The position numbers and the translations under genes were made by a program. A DNA stretch of 64,000 nucleotides from Tetrahymena elliotti 4EA (taxonomy: Eukaryota; Ciliophora; Oligohymenophorea; Hymenostomatida; Tetrahymenidae). Below are positions 1 through 13,710 of this stretch, piece by piece (position 1 is the stretch's first letter; every line of letters starts with the position of its first letter). The stretch lies in assembly GCA_000231825.2 (NCBI GenBank), contig JH720299.1, positions 1,745,848 to 1,809,847 of the forward strand, in the 5' to 3' direction. The notes below the pieces were generated by a model, which worked only from the letters and a program-made list of their open reading frames with translations, made no database searches and was not told the origin of the DNA.

Positions 1-114
1 AACTAAACATATTCTTATTATCAACAATTTTACCAAATCAAATTACTGTTAGATTGTTTATAATAATGAAAGTGATTTACTTATAGATTGGCTAGTTGTT
101 GGTAAAGTAAATCT

Positions 115-136
115 ATTGATTGATTGATTGATTGAT
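115..136. repeat. GATT microsatellite
   Basis: About five perfect copies of ATTG/GATT in a row, in non-coding DNA. Confidence 0.9.
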
Positions 137-275
137 AAAGAGCAATCAAGTGAGGAGCGAGGCAAAGTCTGTTAATATGTAGATAGTTAATTATTTAATT
201 ATGCTCGAAGAGTGTTAGATAGTTCTTTATCATTATTATATTTCTTTGTTTTGCTGAGAGTGTTAAAATATACAA

Positions 276-302
276 ATAGATAGATAGATAGATAGATAGA
301 TA
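276..302. repeat. GATA microsatellite
   Basis: About six to seven perfect copies of ATAG/GATA in a row, in non-coding DNA. Confidence 0.9.
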
Positions 303-649
303 CATAAATATAAGTTAGTTTAAACATTTTTAGGTGCATTTGATTTTTGGTTGTTATGAGTTTTAACTTTAATTTTACTCTCTGTTAATTTTTCCATTAA
401 AATGTTAGTTAGTAATTGCGTGCTAATGTCTTAATTGACCAATAATCTAAATATTGATTTGAAACAAACTATATTTTTTGTTTATTAAGTTAATAAATAT
501 TGTATTATTATTGATTACTAGTCAACTTCATTTTTCAAAGATAAATTAATGTGAAGAAATAACGTTCACTATATTTTTTATTATATTTCTGAAAGCTGCT
601 TTTTTTTGGATGTTGATTGATTAAAATGTACTAAAAAAAATTTTTTATT

Positions 650-3600
650 TCAAGGCATTTAGTTTTCTAATGTTTTCTTTTGAAAATTAAACCAAACAAA
701 GACAATATCTTTAATTTTATCATATTCTCTATCCTTATCTTATTATGGAAGATTGTATTCATTTTTCATTGAGTATATTTTGTATTTAAGTGAATCTTGG
801 ATGAAGTCAATACGGAGTGATCCAAATGCTTTTTACCATTTGAGCTGTATCTCAATAGTTAAGTTATCATACTTAAATTCAAAATTTATAAAGAATTCAT
901 CTGATCTGTTAGCATAATCATTAAGCTCTCTCATTAATTCTTTCTTAATGGTCTCACTATTAGGATTAAGGTTTGCTTTTGCATCACATGCATTTTAAAT
1001 GTAGAGAATAGCATCTTATAATTACTTTTAATTTATATTTAATTGTGTATTTTAATATCTATTTAAATCTTCATAACTATTACTTAGATTCATCTATTCA
1101 GGATTATTGTATCCTATATTTTCATTATAAATTTATGGTTATATTTATTATTCTTTGATAATTTAATGCTAATTTTGAAACTACTAAGCCTAGGGCTGTT
1201 GTTGTTTCTGGTATTACTGCATTTGTAATTATTGCTATTAATATTAAGAATTTTATTGGTAATAAATATTACTATTCTCTTATTTGTTAGAGATAAGATG
1301 AGGAGGTGGATTTTTGGGATGACTTTAGGTATTAGCTTGTATTTAAGATGGGGTGTGTCCACCTACTTATTGCTACTATTAAGGAGGAGTATATTAATTG
1401 CTTGAAGATAAATGATTAGAATTTTATAGATTATTAGTTATAGGTCCAATATTTTATTATTTATTTTATACGGACTGTTAATGCTATTATTGTTGAGGAT
1501 TTACTTGCTGCTATCCTTATTACTAATGGCTTACACTATTCTATTGGTTTACTCCTTGAATTTACTATCCTAATATGGGTCCTATCTATCCTTAGTGAGG
1601 AGAAATCTACTGCTATGACTAAGATTTCTGCTATGTATTTTAGCCTACTTACACCTTCATATTTTAATTCATTTAGTTATTTGCTTAATTTGGCATTAAT
1701 TCCTACCTCTATTATTGCATTCCTATTTAGGGTTTTTATAACTAGCTGCCATTATTCACATACTATTAATGTTGTTGTTATTGCTATTGTGTCATTTCTA
1801 TTTATTATTATTTTTGTCTAGGATCTTGTTATTAAGTCATATTAAGATTAGGTGATATATTCTATTGCTTTATTTGTTGGGCTTAATATCCTTGTTGCTA
1901 GATTGGGTTAGTTGGTTGGTTTACTTATTACTGAGGAATTCCTCTCTATATCTAATTGCTTTACATTACTCCTTGCTAAATTTAATTTCCCTATGCACTG
2001 CTTGCCTAAGGAGAACTTCCTGGATTTTGTTAAGGTTATTAATTATACCTGAATTAAACTTTTCCATTTGCTTAAGGCGCTTACTACTATTAATTATTTT
2101 ACTAATTAGGAAAACCGTGCTATATCTACTACTGATGTATGCCAGGCTATTAAGTCTGTGCTGTTGATTGTTGTGATTACTACTGCTATTAAGCTATTTA
2201 TTAGTGTTAGTTAATTTACTATGGATTCTATATAACTTAGGGCTATTACTACCTCTAGTCTATATTATTACTACTCTTCATAGTTGGTTGTTATGTGTAT
2301 TAATGAGAGCTAGATTATTATTACTAAACAATTTAATTTTATCTGTTCTTCTACTAAAGCTATTATTGCTATTATTAACTTATTCTTTATAAGTTGTTGT
2401 GTTGTTGTTATTGTTCAGTCATTTATTATGGATGTTGATGATGCTATTGTTATTGCTATGAATCTGCTAATCCATTCTAACTTCCTATCATTTACTTATT
2501 ATAATTTAAATTTTAAGAGTTTCCTGAGTTTTAAATTTGGCCTACCATAGAAGGATTTGGATTTACTTATTAATTTATAACTTATTTCTTATTTTAATTC
2601 TACTATAAAAATTACTACTAATTTAAAGAATTAGGCTATTATGGAGGATTTTAGTTAATCTATCCTCCAGATAAATTTTATCTAATTTGCTGTTGCTATG
2701 ATGTAGAATTATTAGGATTTTAATTGAGATGCTATTATTAACTTGATAAGAGCTATGCAGATGAATTAAGACTACTTGGCTAGTGTCCACCTAAACTGCT
2801 ACTTGATTAGTTTAGACCTCCTTGTGTATTATTAAGTTATTATTAAAGTTAATTTTAAGATAATAACTGTTATTAACCATTATTATACTTTTGATTATGT
2901 AGATTCTATTAGTAGTTATTTATCTATTATTATGCTTGCATTTATCCACTTTGATGCAAATTTTGCTATTAAATGTTCGGATTTGGCTATTATTATAATG
3001 GTAGCTATTGCTATTAAAATATCTAATTATTGTTTGTTTGTGATTTTGAAGGAGTTAAATGAGCACTATTAGAGTGATTATTTCTCTCAATATTATTTGA
3101 TTAGTTGAGGTTTGATCTCTAATTCATCTATTATTGTTGGATTGACTATTATTAAATTTACTTCATATTTTATTACTAATGCTATTAAAGCTATTATTAT
3201 GATTGTTATATTTACCCTTGCTATTAAGCTTATTATTATTATTGATTGATTTGTTAATTAAAAGGAGTTTAATTTCCATAACTATCTACATTATTATTTC
3301 CCTCTTTAATTTGCTAAGGATGATTTTATTAGAATTATTGATCCCCAACAAGACTAAATTTTTGGCTTTAAGAGTTACCTGAGGAATGAAGAGATGGCTT
3401 ATTTTGTTATCCCTATTACATCTATTGTTACTATTACTAATTTTACTTCTAAAATTATTAATTTTAAACTAAATTTGGATTATGCTAATTTAATTAGGGA
3501 TTTTATGATATCATATTACCTTATTAAGGAGGCTATTATTACTACTATTATTAATATTATTAACTTTGGTTTATTTAAGAAGAAATTTGTTGCTAATTAT

Positions 3601-6600
3601 TTTATTATTATTATTATTAAATTTAATTTGGTTGTGGCTAAATCTGGTTTTAATTTTGCTTATTTTTTTATGTAATATTTTTTGGGAGTTATTATTATTA
3701 TTATTATTATTACTATAGTTATTTCTACTGTAGCTATTATAACTACTGTTGTTATTACTGCTACTACAGTAATTATTACTATTGTTGTTAAATTTACATA
3801 TTTTAAGGATTTTATAAATTTTATTTTTATTAAATTATTTGAGCATCTGATGGTAATTGACTGCTAATATTTTTATTTTGATTTGCAGATATATTTGCTT
3901 ATTATGGTGGTATTGATGGTCCTAAAACGGGGGCAGAGGGTGGGTTTTGTAAGTCTATCTAATCATTTTTTGGTGGATTGAGTTTAACTTTTTTCGAAGG
4001 TTACTCTCCTTTACTGATAGCATTATTTGTATTTTTACGACGATTGTTTAAGTTATTTTATTGAGCAGTGTTAGGTTATGGTTAAATTTATTAGTTAATA
4101 GGAGGTTAAGGAGCCTCTTATTGAGCGGGTAAATTTATGGGAGGCTAAATATTTTGGCTTGGCTAAGGTTATAAATTCTAAGGTACTTTAGTTCCTTGCG
4201 TATTAGGATTAGGTAATTTTAATGGACTTTATTTCTAATGAGGTGGGTTTTAATTAATAGGAAGAGGCCTCTCTTAATCTTGTAACGGAATTCGAGTTTA
4301 GGAGGGTTAGTGACCATTAACATCAGGTAGTTAATTTGGAAGATTTGAAGGAACTTGAGATTAACCTCCTGGATTTAACTAATGTATGGCAGAAAAATTT
4401 TCTCTACTACTTTTTTATTCAATTTAATTTAATTAAGTTGTGTAAAAAGAAATTTATTTTGTTATTTATGTCTCTCTTAATGAAAAATCATTTTCTATCA
4501 CGAAGCAATCGGTGATTTGATCGGTAAAAGGATCTTATAAAAATTTCATTATGAGATCAATTTAATCAATATTTTAATTTTTTTATAAATAGCTCAATTA
4601 TTTTATATTCTTTTCTAAATCCTTTTACTTATTATAATCAGCTGGAGTAGAGGTGGGTGCAAACTCTCCATGTGGATACCCGGTTCTTAGTTTGTTGTTT
4701 TGCATTTGTAGGTGTGCTACAGTTGGAGGAGTTGTTTAGTTATGAGGTGCTTCCTAATTAAATTAATTTGTAGCTGGAGGCTATAAATTTATTGGTATTT
4801 ATGCTGCTGCCCCTGGTTGTGCCTATCCGATCTGACCTGCTGCATTCAATGACTAAACTCCCTACCCGCTATTTCCGTTATCGACATTATTTTACTCTCT
4901 TTGGTTGGATAAGTTCTACTGTTGCTGTTTTTAAATTTAAGGTTATAAATTTGTTTCAGTTTCTTCTTTTACTTGAATGCTTGATTGTCTTTTTGAATTT
5001 CTTTTCTTTACTTTTAGATCATTTTACACATTTTAAGATGATGCTCTTCTTTTCGAAGTATTTGTTGTTGATGCTCCAGTAGCAGCAGTAGGAGCATTTG
5101 CAGTATTTAAACCAGAAACAGTAGTGTTATTATTGTTAGAAGATGCATTTGCAGGAAGTTATGCTTCTTAAAATATTTACTGTTGGTTCTAATCGGCAGG
5201 TTGCCTTTGTTAATTTTGGAAAGGTTTAGTAATTATGAATTTGCTATCTTGCTAACTTAAAATAGGTACTCCATTTTTATTTGGCAAGATATTTTAATTT
5301 TAAATTGTATTTTAAGGCTATTATTACTGATTTAGTTACTATTGTTATTAATTTGGATAGGCCTTTTAATTTTGTTACTACTGCATTAGCTACTATTAAT
5401 TAATTTGAGTTCCATGTGAGTTAGGTAGAATTTATTAATTTTACTCATTCATTTAATTGATATTAGCTGCTGAATTGTTATTTCTCTCTCTCTATTATAA
5501 TTAGTTAAATACTTAAGTGTTTTGACCTGGGATATTTTACTGAGGAAAATTTCCTTATTATACATTGCTAAGGGGAATTTTCTGATTTCCAGGTTGTTGT
5601 TGTTGTTGTTATAAGTTAGGGCCTTGCATTTATTACTATCCTCTACCAGATCCCAAATTTTGTCTGTTGGTAATATTACCAGCTCCAGGAGCCCCTTATT
5701 ACATATTTGGATTAGAAAGATGATTTGGATGAACTTAGTTCTATTGCTATAGTTGTTGCTGCTACTGAACATTTTGCTAGGAATTTATATTTTTTTAAGG
5801 ATTAATTTCTTATGATTTTTGAGGAATTGATGGATTGGCTTCGCCACTCTAGTTTACAGGGGGTTAATTTGACTAATTAAGCTAAAAATTATTTTATTAG
5901 TTCCAACTATTTCTCTAAGGTGTATTTTAAGGAGGAGGCACCTAGCCTTGTTAGCCTTATTTTTATGGCTGTATCATTTGTTATATTTATGGTTGTTACT
6001 ACTATTACTAGTTTTATAATTACGATTATTATAATTTTTATTACTATTACTGTAATTAAGAAGATTAATTAGGTTAAGATTTGTAGTTTTGCTATTATTA
6101 ATTTATAATTTATTAAGGTTAGCCATTTTATCTACCAAGAGATTAGCTTTAAATTTACTACTACTACTACTATTACTGCTATTATAGTTATTATGATGAT
6201 GCCTGTTACTATTACTAATTAAAAGGAGGTATTGAAATTTATTAATCATTAGTCTATTGAATCTATCCTTAAGCTGTTCTATTTGCTAAACTTGGGCTTT
6301 AACTTGTAGTGTATTAGTTTTAGACAGCTCCATTCATTTAGCTCTAGTTATACTATTGAGGGTGGTGTTAATTTTAAGAATTTTAAGTTATTTACTAATT
6401 ATTTTAAATATTTTAACCTTATTTGATAAGGTTTTGCTAATTTTAGTACTGCTTTTATTACTATAGTTGCTGTTATTGCTAAGAATTCATTTATTTCATT
6501 TGAGGGTTTAGAACATTTTATGTTTGATTAGAAATTTAAGAGGAAGAAGTTGATGTGTTATTATTACTAGGGTTAATTTAGCCATTCATATACTTTTATT

Positions 6601-7459
6601 AATCATTTTGTTGAGCATTATTTGATAATGCTTGCATATTAGGACCTAATTAAGGGTGAGTCTATTACTATTAACCATTTGACTTTGGATGCATAGACTA
6701 AGTATGGCCATTCATGCCATTGTAATTCGCATGCTGTTAGTTTGATGTTGACTATTAATGCTAATCAATGTAAGGAGGATTTTACTTAATGGGCATAATA
6801 TTTTATTTATACTAGCCTTCCTAGTATCCTTACTAATTTTGGGGTAAGCCCAAAGGAGGAATTTATTTATTATATTAAAGATTTTAAGGAATATTTTAAG
6901 CTTGGCCGCCTTATTGCATTCTGCTTGTCTAATTGTAGTTAGGATTATATGGCTGGCCATTAGCTTATTGGATTTAATTCTAGTTTTCTTATCTGGGTCC
7001 TGTTAAATTATCCTTAATATGATTGATAAGTTTACTAAGTTATTCTTGTATTGGTTTGCCTTCAATCAAGCAATCAATTAAGTCTTAAGCTTAACTCAGG
7101 CTTTCCTTAATATATTTATTAAACTCATTATAAATTTATTTATTCTTTAATGCACTAGAAGTTTCAATTGGCTATTAATTGAGCTTTTCTTATAACTTAA
7201 CAAACAAAAATCTATGAAATGCCTCTACATTTTTAGAAGTATTGTTAATTTTTTATTCAATATAGATTTCAAAATCTTTTTTTTCTTAAAGCTTCTATTC
7301 CTAATTTAATTGGATGTCTCTTGGCTTGTTAACTTCTTTAACGAAATGTTCATAATAAAGCCATGCTATTAAATTACACTTAGTTGAATCTGAACATTCT
7401 AGCTTTTGTAATGAAGGACATTATGTTGAAAGGGAATTCAGTACTCTTTTGGCAAGCAT
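650..7459 (-). CDS. giant Gln/Asn-rich protein (2269 aa), single exon
   Basis: One open frame of 2270 codons, readable only with TAA/TAG as Gln; it begins at ATG 7459 (an in-frame TGA lies 16 bases upstream, 7475-7477) and ends at TGA 650. Residues 1 to about 165 are ordinary and charged, beginning MLAKRVLNSL, and probably form a helical domain. About 165-770 and 1200-2120 are dominated by runs of Q with N, P, S and G. Around 800-820 and 1150-1165 lie basic clusters (KVKKRNSKR, SKKVKLNP) that look like nuclear localisation signals. A folded segment lies near 935-1010. The last 140 residues return to normal composition and end NFQKKTLENQMP. Such prion-like proteins are often transcription, chromatin or RNA-granule factors, but I recognise no named domain. 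The reading frame is strong; the function is unknown. Confidence 0.85.
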
Positions 7460-10188
7460 AATCACAAACTTTTTTCAATGCTACCTATAAATTTAACTGT
7501 GCTTTTTACCTAGCTTTTTATATTTTAAGTTAAATAAGTTATTTAATACAAAATTTTTGAATTGAGTGCACTCTTTTTAGAATTTAAGAAGAAGAAGATG
7601 AAGATTGAATTTGATTGCTTAATTATTTCAATATCACTTATATCTCTTCTCTCTTTATTTCTTTCTCTCTTTTTTTCTTTTTTAATTTTCTTTTGATTTT
7701 ATGATAATAATAATAATAAAATAGCTAATTGCTATATACAAATTATGCAATTCTAAAAAGGCAAATTAAACAAAAAAATAATTCAATTCAATTTCACATA
7801 TGCAAAGCAGAAGGGAGGGAATAAATAATTTTTGTATTTATTTGGTATGTATGTTTTGATGATTGTCTGTTTATATGAGTGTGTTAATCTTTCTTTCTTT
7901 TTATATTATTTGATTTTTTTTGCTTATTTCTTGTTTAACAAATTATTTTTTTATCACCTCATGTATTTTTTAATGTTTTGTTTTGCTTGTTATTTATTTA
8001 ATTTTTATGTGCATATTTAATTATTTGTTTATTGAATAGCTCTTAAAATATTTGCTATTTAATTTATGATTAAATTAATAACAAACTGCTGCCAATCCTA
8101 GTTACCTTCTGCATCTATCTCCACTTCGTCTCACCCTTCTCATTTTATACTATTTATCGATTAATCTCTCATTCAATAAGTCTTTCTATCAACCAATCTA
8201 TCTCTCTCTTGCCTCTTCTTTCATAATAATTAATCAGATGATTCCATAAATTTGAATCATTTAGTATTGATAATAAAAAATCTTACAACATAATTAATTT
8301 TTAGTTTTTTCTTCTTTAATAATTGAAAGCGTATTGATTTGCAAAATTATTAATTAATAAATTAATTAATTTATTGGTTTTTATTTTTTTGGAAGCAAAA
8401 TTTTGTTTCTCTGTTTTTTATTACTTTTAAATATACTGCTTATGTCGAATTTTGTTTCTAATTACTTTCACAATTCAAATCAAAGATATATTGTTAAATA
8501 AAATCAAATTTCTTCTATGAAATTAAAATCGATGTATTTATCATATGCTTAATATTTTACTTTTGGCATTTTTTAAAAATTTCTCTATCTACTTACTTGA
8601 TAATATTTATTACATTTATCTTGTATTATCTCTATCAAAAGACTCTTTTTCAATTATTCACAATATAAATCATCAATTTAATAATCTAAAGCATCGTATA
8701 ATCTTTTATTATTAAATTACACAAGTATTTTCGCAAAGCTATTTGCTTTTCTATCAATCATCAAATTGAACCCATCAAGTGAAGTAATTTTTCTTTACAA
8801 CTAGTGTGATTTTTGTAAATAAATTTAATTTTTTAAGTATTTTAAATTGGATGTTTCAAAGTTTTCTCTTGTATGATTTTATTTTCTTATTGGTTTAGCA
8901 CAAAGGTACTTTGGTTACGTTTATACTGATAAAAAGTAGGAAATACTAAATAACAAAATTAATGGTCGCGTTTTCTTGTTTTATTTGTAATTAGATTTAT
9001 TACTAAGAAAAATCTTGAACAAGGATATAAGTAATTATTATTCAAAGTTTGTTTAAACAAACTGGGTTAATTTTTGTCATTTTGTTTTATTTAACCTTTT
9101 TAAGAAAAACTTGAAGTTATTTGTAGGTAAAATATTAGCATTTCTAAATATCACTCTAAAAGTAAGTATTGAATCTATCAAAGAAAAAATAAGTGAATTA
9201 TCATCATTTTTTAGAGAAAAAATTAGAAATCTGTGATTAAATATCTGATGTTTTTCTAAGTTTTATGCTAGTAGTGAAAATCGTAGCGCATATAATATGT
9301 AGAGAGATTAATTATTCAGATAAGGCTTTAATTTTTTATTAAAGTAATTTGAGTTAGTGATAAATAAGTAGGTATTATCATTTCAATATAAGAGGATTTG
9401 TAAGAATAGGTTGAGTGTATATCTGTGGTTGAGAAAGAAAATAGTATTATGGTTATTAAAAAAGTATGTAAGCAAATTATCTTTATACTGTAAAGTATAG
9501 TATCTACAATAATAAATCAAATTTTATTAGTTATTTTGTAAATTTAATTATGAAATTGTGGTAATTTTGCAGGTAGTTTTACATTAATGGTTCTACTTTC
9601 ACTTAGATAATGGGTATGTTTTATCAATCTCTTAAATTGTAGAGTTATTTTAATTTAAAGTTTATCAACGTGATTCTTACTCTCTTAAGTTTACAAAAGA
9701 TAATTTTATTGATTGATAGATAGAGAGACAGACAGACAGACAGACAGACTCCTTCAATTTGTGAGAATTTTCAAAGTTTTTTTAGCAATAAAAGAAGTAC
9801 ATAAAGGTAGAGAGAGAAGAGGAAGATGTCAAACAAAAAAGAAACTAAGAAAAAGTGGCAATCAATAATTGTGGTAGAATTGAAATTAAATAGAATTGAT
9901 GATAAAAAGAGAGTAAAATTGGATGCTAAAAATGAATAGTCCTCAAAAAAAATAATCAAAAAAATAATAAATATAAAGAAGAAGATCTTTTTACTAAAAT
10001 AGGATCAGATTTCTATTTTACTTAAATGATTTCCTTTTTCAATTTTTTATTTAAATATTAATTGCTGCTCTTCTTAAATCCTTAAAAGGGTTTATATGCT
10101 ATTTTTGTTTTTTTTCTTTTTAATTTATTATGACTTGTTTTAATTGTTTTTACAAATTTTCTTTTATTGGTTTTAACTTTCTCTTCTG
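7460..10188. other. gene-poor region upstream of the Gln-rich gene
   Basis: The part next to the start at 7459 contains a long pyrimidine-rich tract on the plus strand (about 7617-7690), GA-rich in the direction of the gene, which may belong to its 5' leader or promoter. A palindromic TTAATTAAT block lies near 8350-8375. A lysine-rich 67-codon frame at 9826-10029 is short enough to be chance. Nothing else looks coding. Confidence 0.5.
9711..9749. repeat. GATA/GACA compound microsatellite
   Basis: A short GATA/GAGA run passes into about five and a half perfect copies of GACA, in non-coding DNA. Confidence 0.9.
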
Positions 10189-10512
10189 TCAGGATTTAAA
10201 TTAGACACTTTTTTTCATTTCGTCACCTAATTAAGGCACAGTTAATTAGTTAGTGAGTAAGTCAGTCAATCTTGAATGAAAGTGCTTAATATTTTCATAA
10301 TACTTATTAAAAAGAAATAAATCCCTTTATATTTACTAAGCGATCAAACATTTTTTCATTCTTATTTTTCTTTTCTCTAAATCCATTTATTTTCTATACA
10401 TTTTACTCATCATTTTTTCATTCAACTCTCTAAACTAAATTACCTTTTCTTTCAATATTATCATCATATTTTCTTTCTTTCTTGCTATCATACATAGCTG
10501 GTTTGCTCTCAT
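10189..10512 (-). CDS. hypothetical small charged protein (107 aa)
   Basis: This open frame uses TGA 10189 as stop and ATG 10512 as start. The coding strand is strongly purine-rich, and the product is rich in K, R, E and M (for example KKENMMIILKEKVIQF), suggesting a helical or coiled-coil peptide. It stays open some 60 bases upstream of the ATG, so an extra 5' exon is possible. In so AT-rich a genome with a single stop codon, frames of this length also arise by chance. No family is recognised. Confidence 0.3.
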
Positions 10513-13500
10513 TTAATTACTGCTCCTCTGTTCATTTTTCTCTTCTTTTCCTCTACTACATCAAAGATTTTGCTCTCCTTCTGTATTTACCCTTTACTTA
10601 CTACTAATCTGTTCTTCCATTAAATTTTAATATTTTCCTATTCACTTCTCCTCAAAACAATTTAGCATTCATTCTATCATTAATTTACACTTCTTAAGAA
10701 GTTAGTGGCGCTTTAAAAAAATTTATAAAAAGGTTAATTTGACATTTAACTCACTCAACATCTTTCCTCTATCCAATCTTTTCAAAATACTTTTTTTTTT
10801 CTGACAACCAATTTTTTTTAAATAAAAATATTTTATTCGACAATTTTTTATTTGAAAAATAAAATATTTTATATTAATAATAATTTATTTTCAAAAGAGA
10901 AATTATACATAAAAAATTGCTTTTGATTAAAATATTTTATATTTTCAGTCTTTAAAAAAAAATTTAGATTAAATTATCTCCTCATAAAATAAAAAGTAAT
11001 AATCAACCCTTAAAAAAAGGAATATTTTAATTTTAACTATTAATTATGCTGTTTAACCCATAAATTATTTATTTTATACTTTTTTAAATTTATTTAAGTA
11101 ATTACAAGTAAAAGTAAGTAAATGATGACAAAATATCCCAAAATGCCTATTTGAAGCTTGCTTCAAAAATGAAGGTTAATCCAATTTGCCACTGATAAAT
11201 TATCCAATTAGCATATTTATTTGTTTTTTATCACAAAATTCTTTCCATAAAAAGATATTCATCATTCATCATATTTACTTTCAAAATATCTATGTTTTTG
11301 TATTTTCTATTTTTTTTATTTCCATCTATTAAAACTTTTTTGATAAATTAGTTAATTTTTTTTTTGAAAATATTTTAAAATTTTGCAGATTAAAATTATA
11401 AATTCTGTAAAATATTTTTATTCATTTAGTTTGAATCCAGTTAAAAATATAAAAATTTTAACAAAATCTAAATATTCTATTTTAATTAATAATAATCACT
11501 CTATTTATTTTACTTACATAACTTTGATGAAATTTATTTTTAAATAATTTTTAAACAAAGTTTTTCTTTCATATGGATTTCTAAAAAGAAAATTGAAGTA
11601 ACCATAAAATTTTATTAGGTGTAAACTTTTGAAAATTAATAATTATTTTTTATTCTTAATTATGATAAAATTATTAAAAAGCACTAGATAAAAACAATAA
11701 ATTTTTTAGAAAAGATTAAATGCTTCTATTAGAATGTATTTTGAAATATTATTATCACTTAAATTTTATATGTATGGTGTTTGTCCATTTATTTATTATT
11801 GCAAAGATAATCTCAAAAAAAACTAATAATAAGAGCTAAAATAAAAAATAATGATAATTTCATGTTTTGTGTTCATAACAATATGATTAATGAAGTCTAG
11901 TTTATTATTAGGTCCTTTTTTGAAATTTCAATTCACATATTTAAAAAAATTATTAAAAAATGATTAATTTGTGAGACCTTGGAAATTGAAAACATAAAAT
12001 AATCTGATACAATTTTTAAATTAAAATTAAAAATGAATTTTATTTTATTGAATAATAAAATATTTTAATGTATTTGTTGTATCTATCTTACAAGAATTAA
12101 ACTTGAAAGATCTTTCTAATAATTTTGTTTTTAAGATTAATTTTATACTTTATTTAAATTTTAAAAATAAATTTGAAATAGTTCTCAAATAATTATTTTT
12201 TAGGTTATTGTATAAAAATGATAGTAATTTTAAAAATAAATAAATAACTGTCTAAATAACCTTAATTATTAGTATTTTATGAAAATATTACTATCAAAAC
12301 ACTTCTTTTAAATAGATATTAAAGATTGAAGTAAGAATACTTTTTAAAAGTAAAACTGTATCTTTTTTTTATAAATTCATTAAATGTGTTTTCTTAATAA
12401 AAATCGCACCTCACAAGTTCTACTTAAAAATCAATTTTAGTTTATGTTACAATTTTGTTAAATTTTTTGGTTTAAAAGTGAGAATCTTTTTTATCAAATT
12501 TTATCAGAAAGAAAGAGTTTTCTTTTATCACTATTTTTTATTTTTCACTAAATTTTATTCAAATATTCTTTCGGATTTCAAATGAATCCATTTTATTTAG
12601 AAATTCTAATTAAGGTTGACCTTGATGTTATAAAATAACAATACATTTTCCTTATACTTCAAAATTTTGTGAGGATTTTTTGAAATAATGTATTTAATTT
12701 CTACCTCTTTTACGAAAATCTAAATTTGGTTGTAAGTTTGTTTATATCTTATTTTCAAGAAAAATAGTCTAAATAGAAATGAAATCTTAGATAGAATAAT
12801 TAATCAATAAATGATTATTGAACACTCAAATCATAAAAGTACATTAAGTAGAAATTAACAAAAGTTTAACAAATTAAAAAAGTAAAGTATTTTTTTGATA
12901 TATAATAAGTCATTTATTTTTGTTTATTCATTCTACAATAATTATTTTTAAACCCACTAAGTTTTGAATTCCTAATTATTCAATCAACAAGTAACAAGGA
13001 TTTAGCTTGTTTATATTATATAAATTTTACTAATTCTAATTTTGAAGAGATTTTAATATTTCAGAATTTTGTTTTTTCATTAATCAAAAAAAAAAAGATG
13101 ATTCATGTATTTACTTTGTTAAATATTTTGGTTATTTTGTTAATATTTGAGTAGTATAATACATTTGATCAGAATATTCTTTAATTTTATTCTTCGTAAT
13201 TAGAAAGTTTTGATTAAAATTTCAAAATTAAATATTTAATAAAGATTCATATGTATTAAAAATTCACATTAAAGTAATATTTATCAAACTATTTTGGCTC
13301 AAGATTTTAATAGAATAATTATTACCAAATTGAAATAATAGTAAAAAATAAAAACAAATTATGGGATTCAGGTAAAAGTTTTATTAATCCTTTTTGTTTT
13401 TCTTGAATTCACTAAAAGGATTATGGTTTTTCAATAAAAATTATAAAAAAACTATCATATTAATAATCATTTACTATAAGTATATATATATTCTTTAAAA

Positions 13501-13700
13501 GTACGAATTATTTCACAAAACAAATTGAATGACCATAATTTCAAAAATGTTAATAAAAATCTTTTCAGTATTAATAATTATTCATTTATTTATTAATAAA
13601 ATTAATATTACACATTTACAAAGAATGTCAAACAAAATAGATAAATAGATTTGTCTCATCATCAAATGTAAATTTACTTTTGTCATATCGATAGAGCTTA
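10513..13700. other. gene-poor AT-rich region with faint LRR-exon traces
   Basis: Mostly A/T runs with no sustained open frame. Two short segments resemble the ends of LRR exons followed by a GT donor, near 12575-12631 (reading QKFQLRLTL) and near 13240-13274 (reading QKFTLK). They may be distal exons or decayed copies of the LRR array that starts at about 13.71 kb; alone they do not support a gene call. Confidence 0.4.
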
Positions 13701-13710
13701 ATTTGTCATT

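Larger units (their letters stand above)
1..649. other. 3' flank of the Gln-rich gene, no gene seen
   Basis: This AT-rich stretch lies downstream of the minus-strand gene that stops at 650. It holds two tetranucleotide microsatellites and short T-runs. I found no long open frame with TGA as the only stop, no tRNA and no exon-like segment. Confidence 0.6.

Noticed and set aside
1615..3867. Several Leu/Ile-rich plus-strand frames resembling membrane proteins
   Set aside because: They are the complement of poly-Asn/Gln codons of the minus-strand Gln-rich gene.
9826..10029. 67-residue lysine-rich plus-strand frame starting MSNKKETKKKWQ
   Set aside because: Short, purine-rich and of low complexity; frames of this size are expected by chance when TGA is the only stop.
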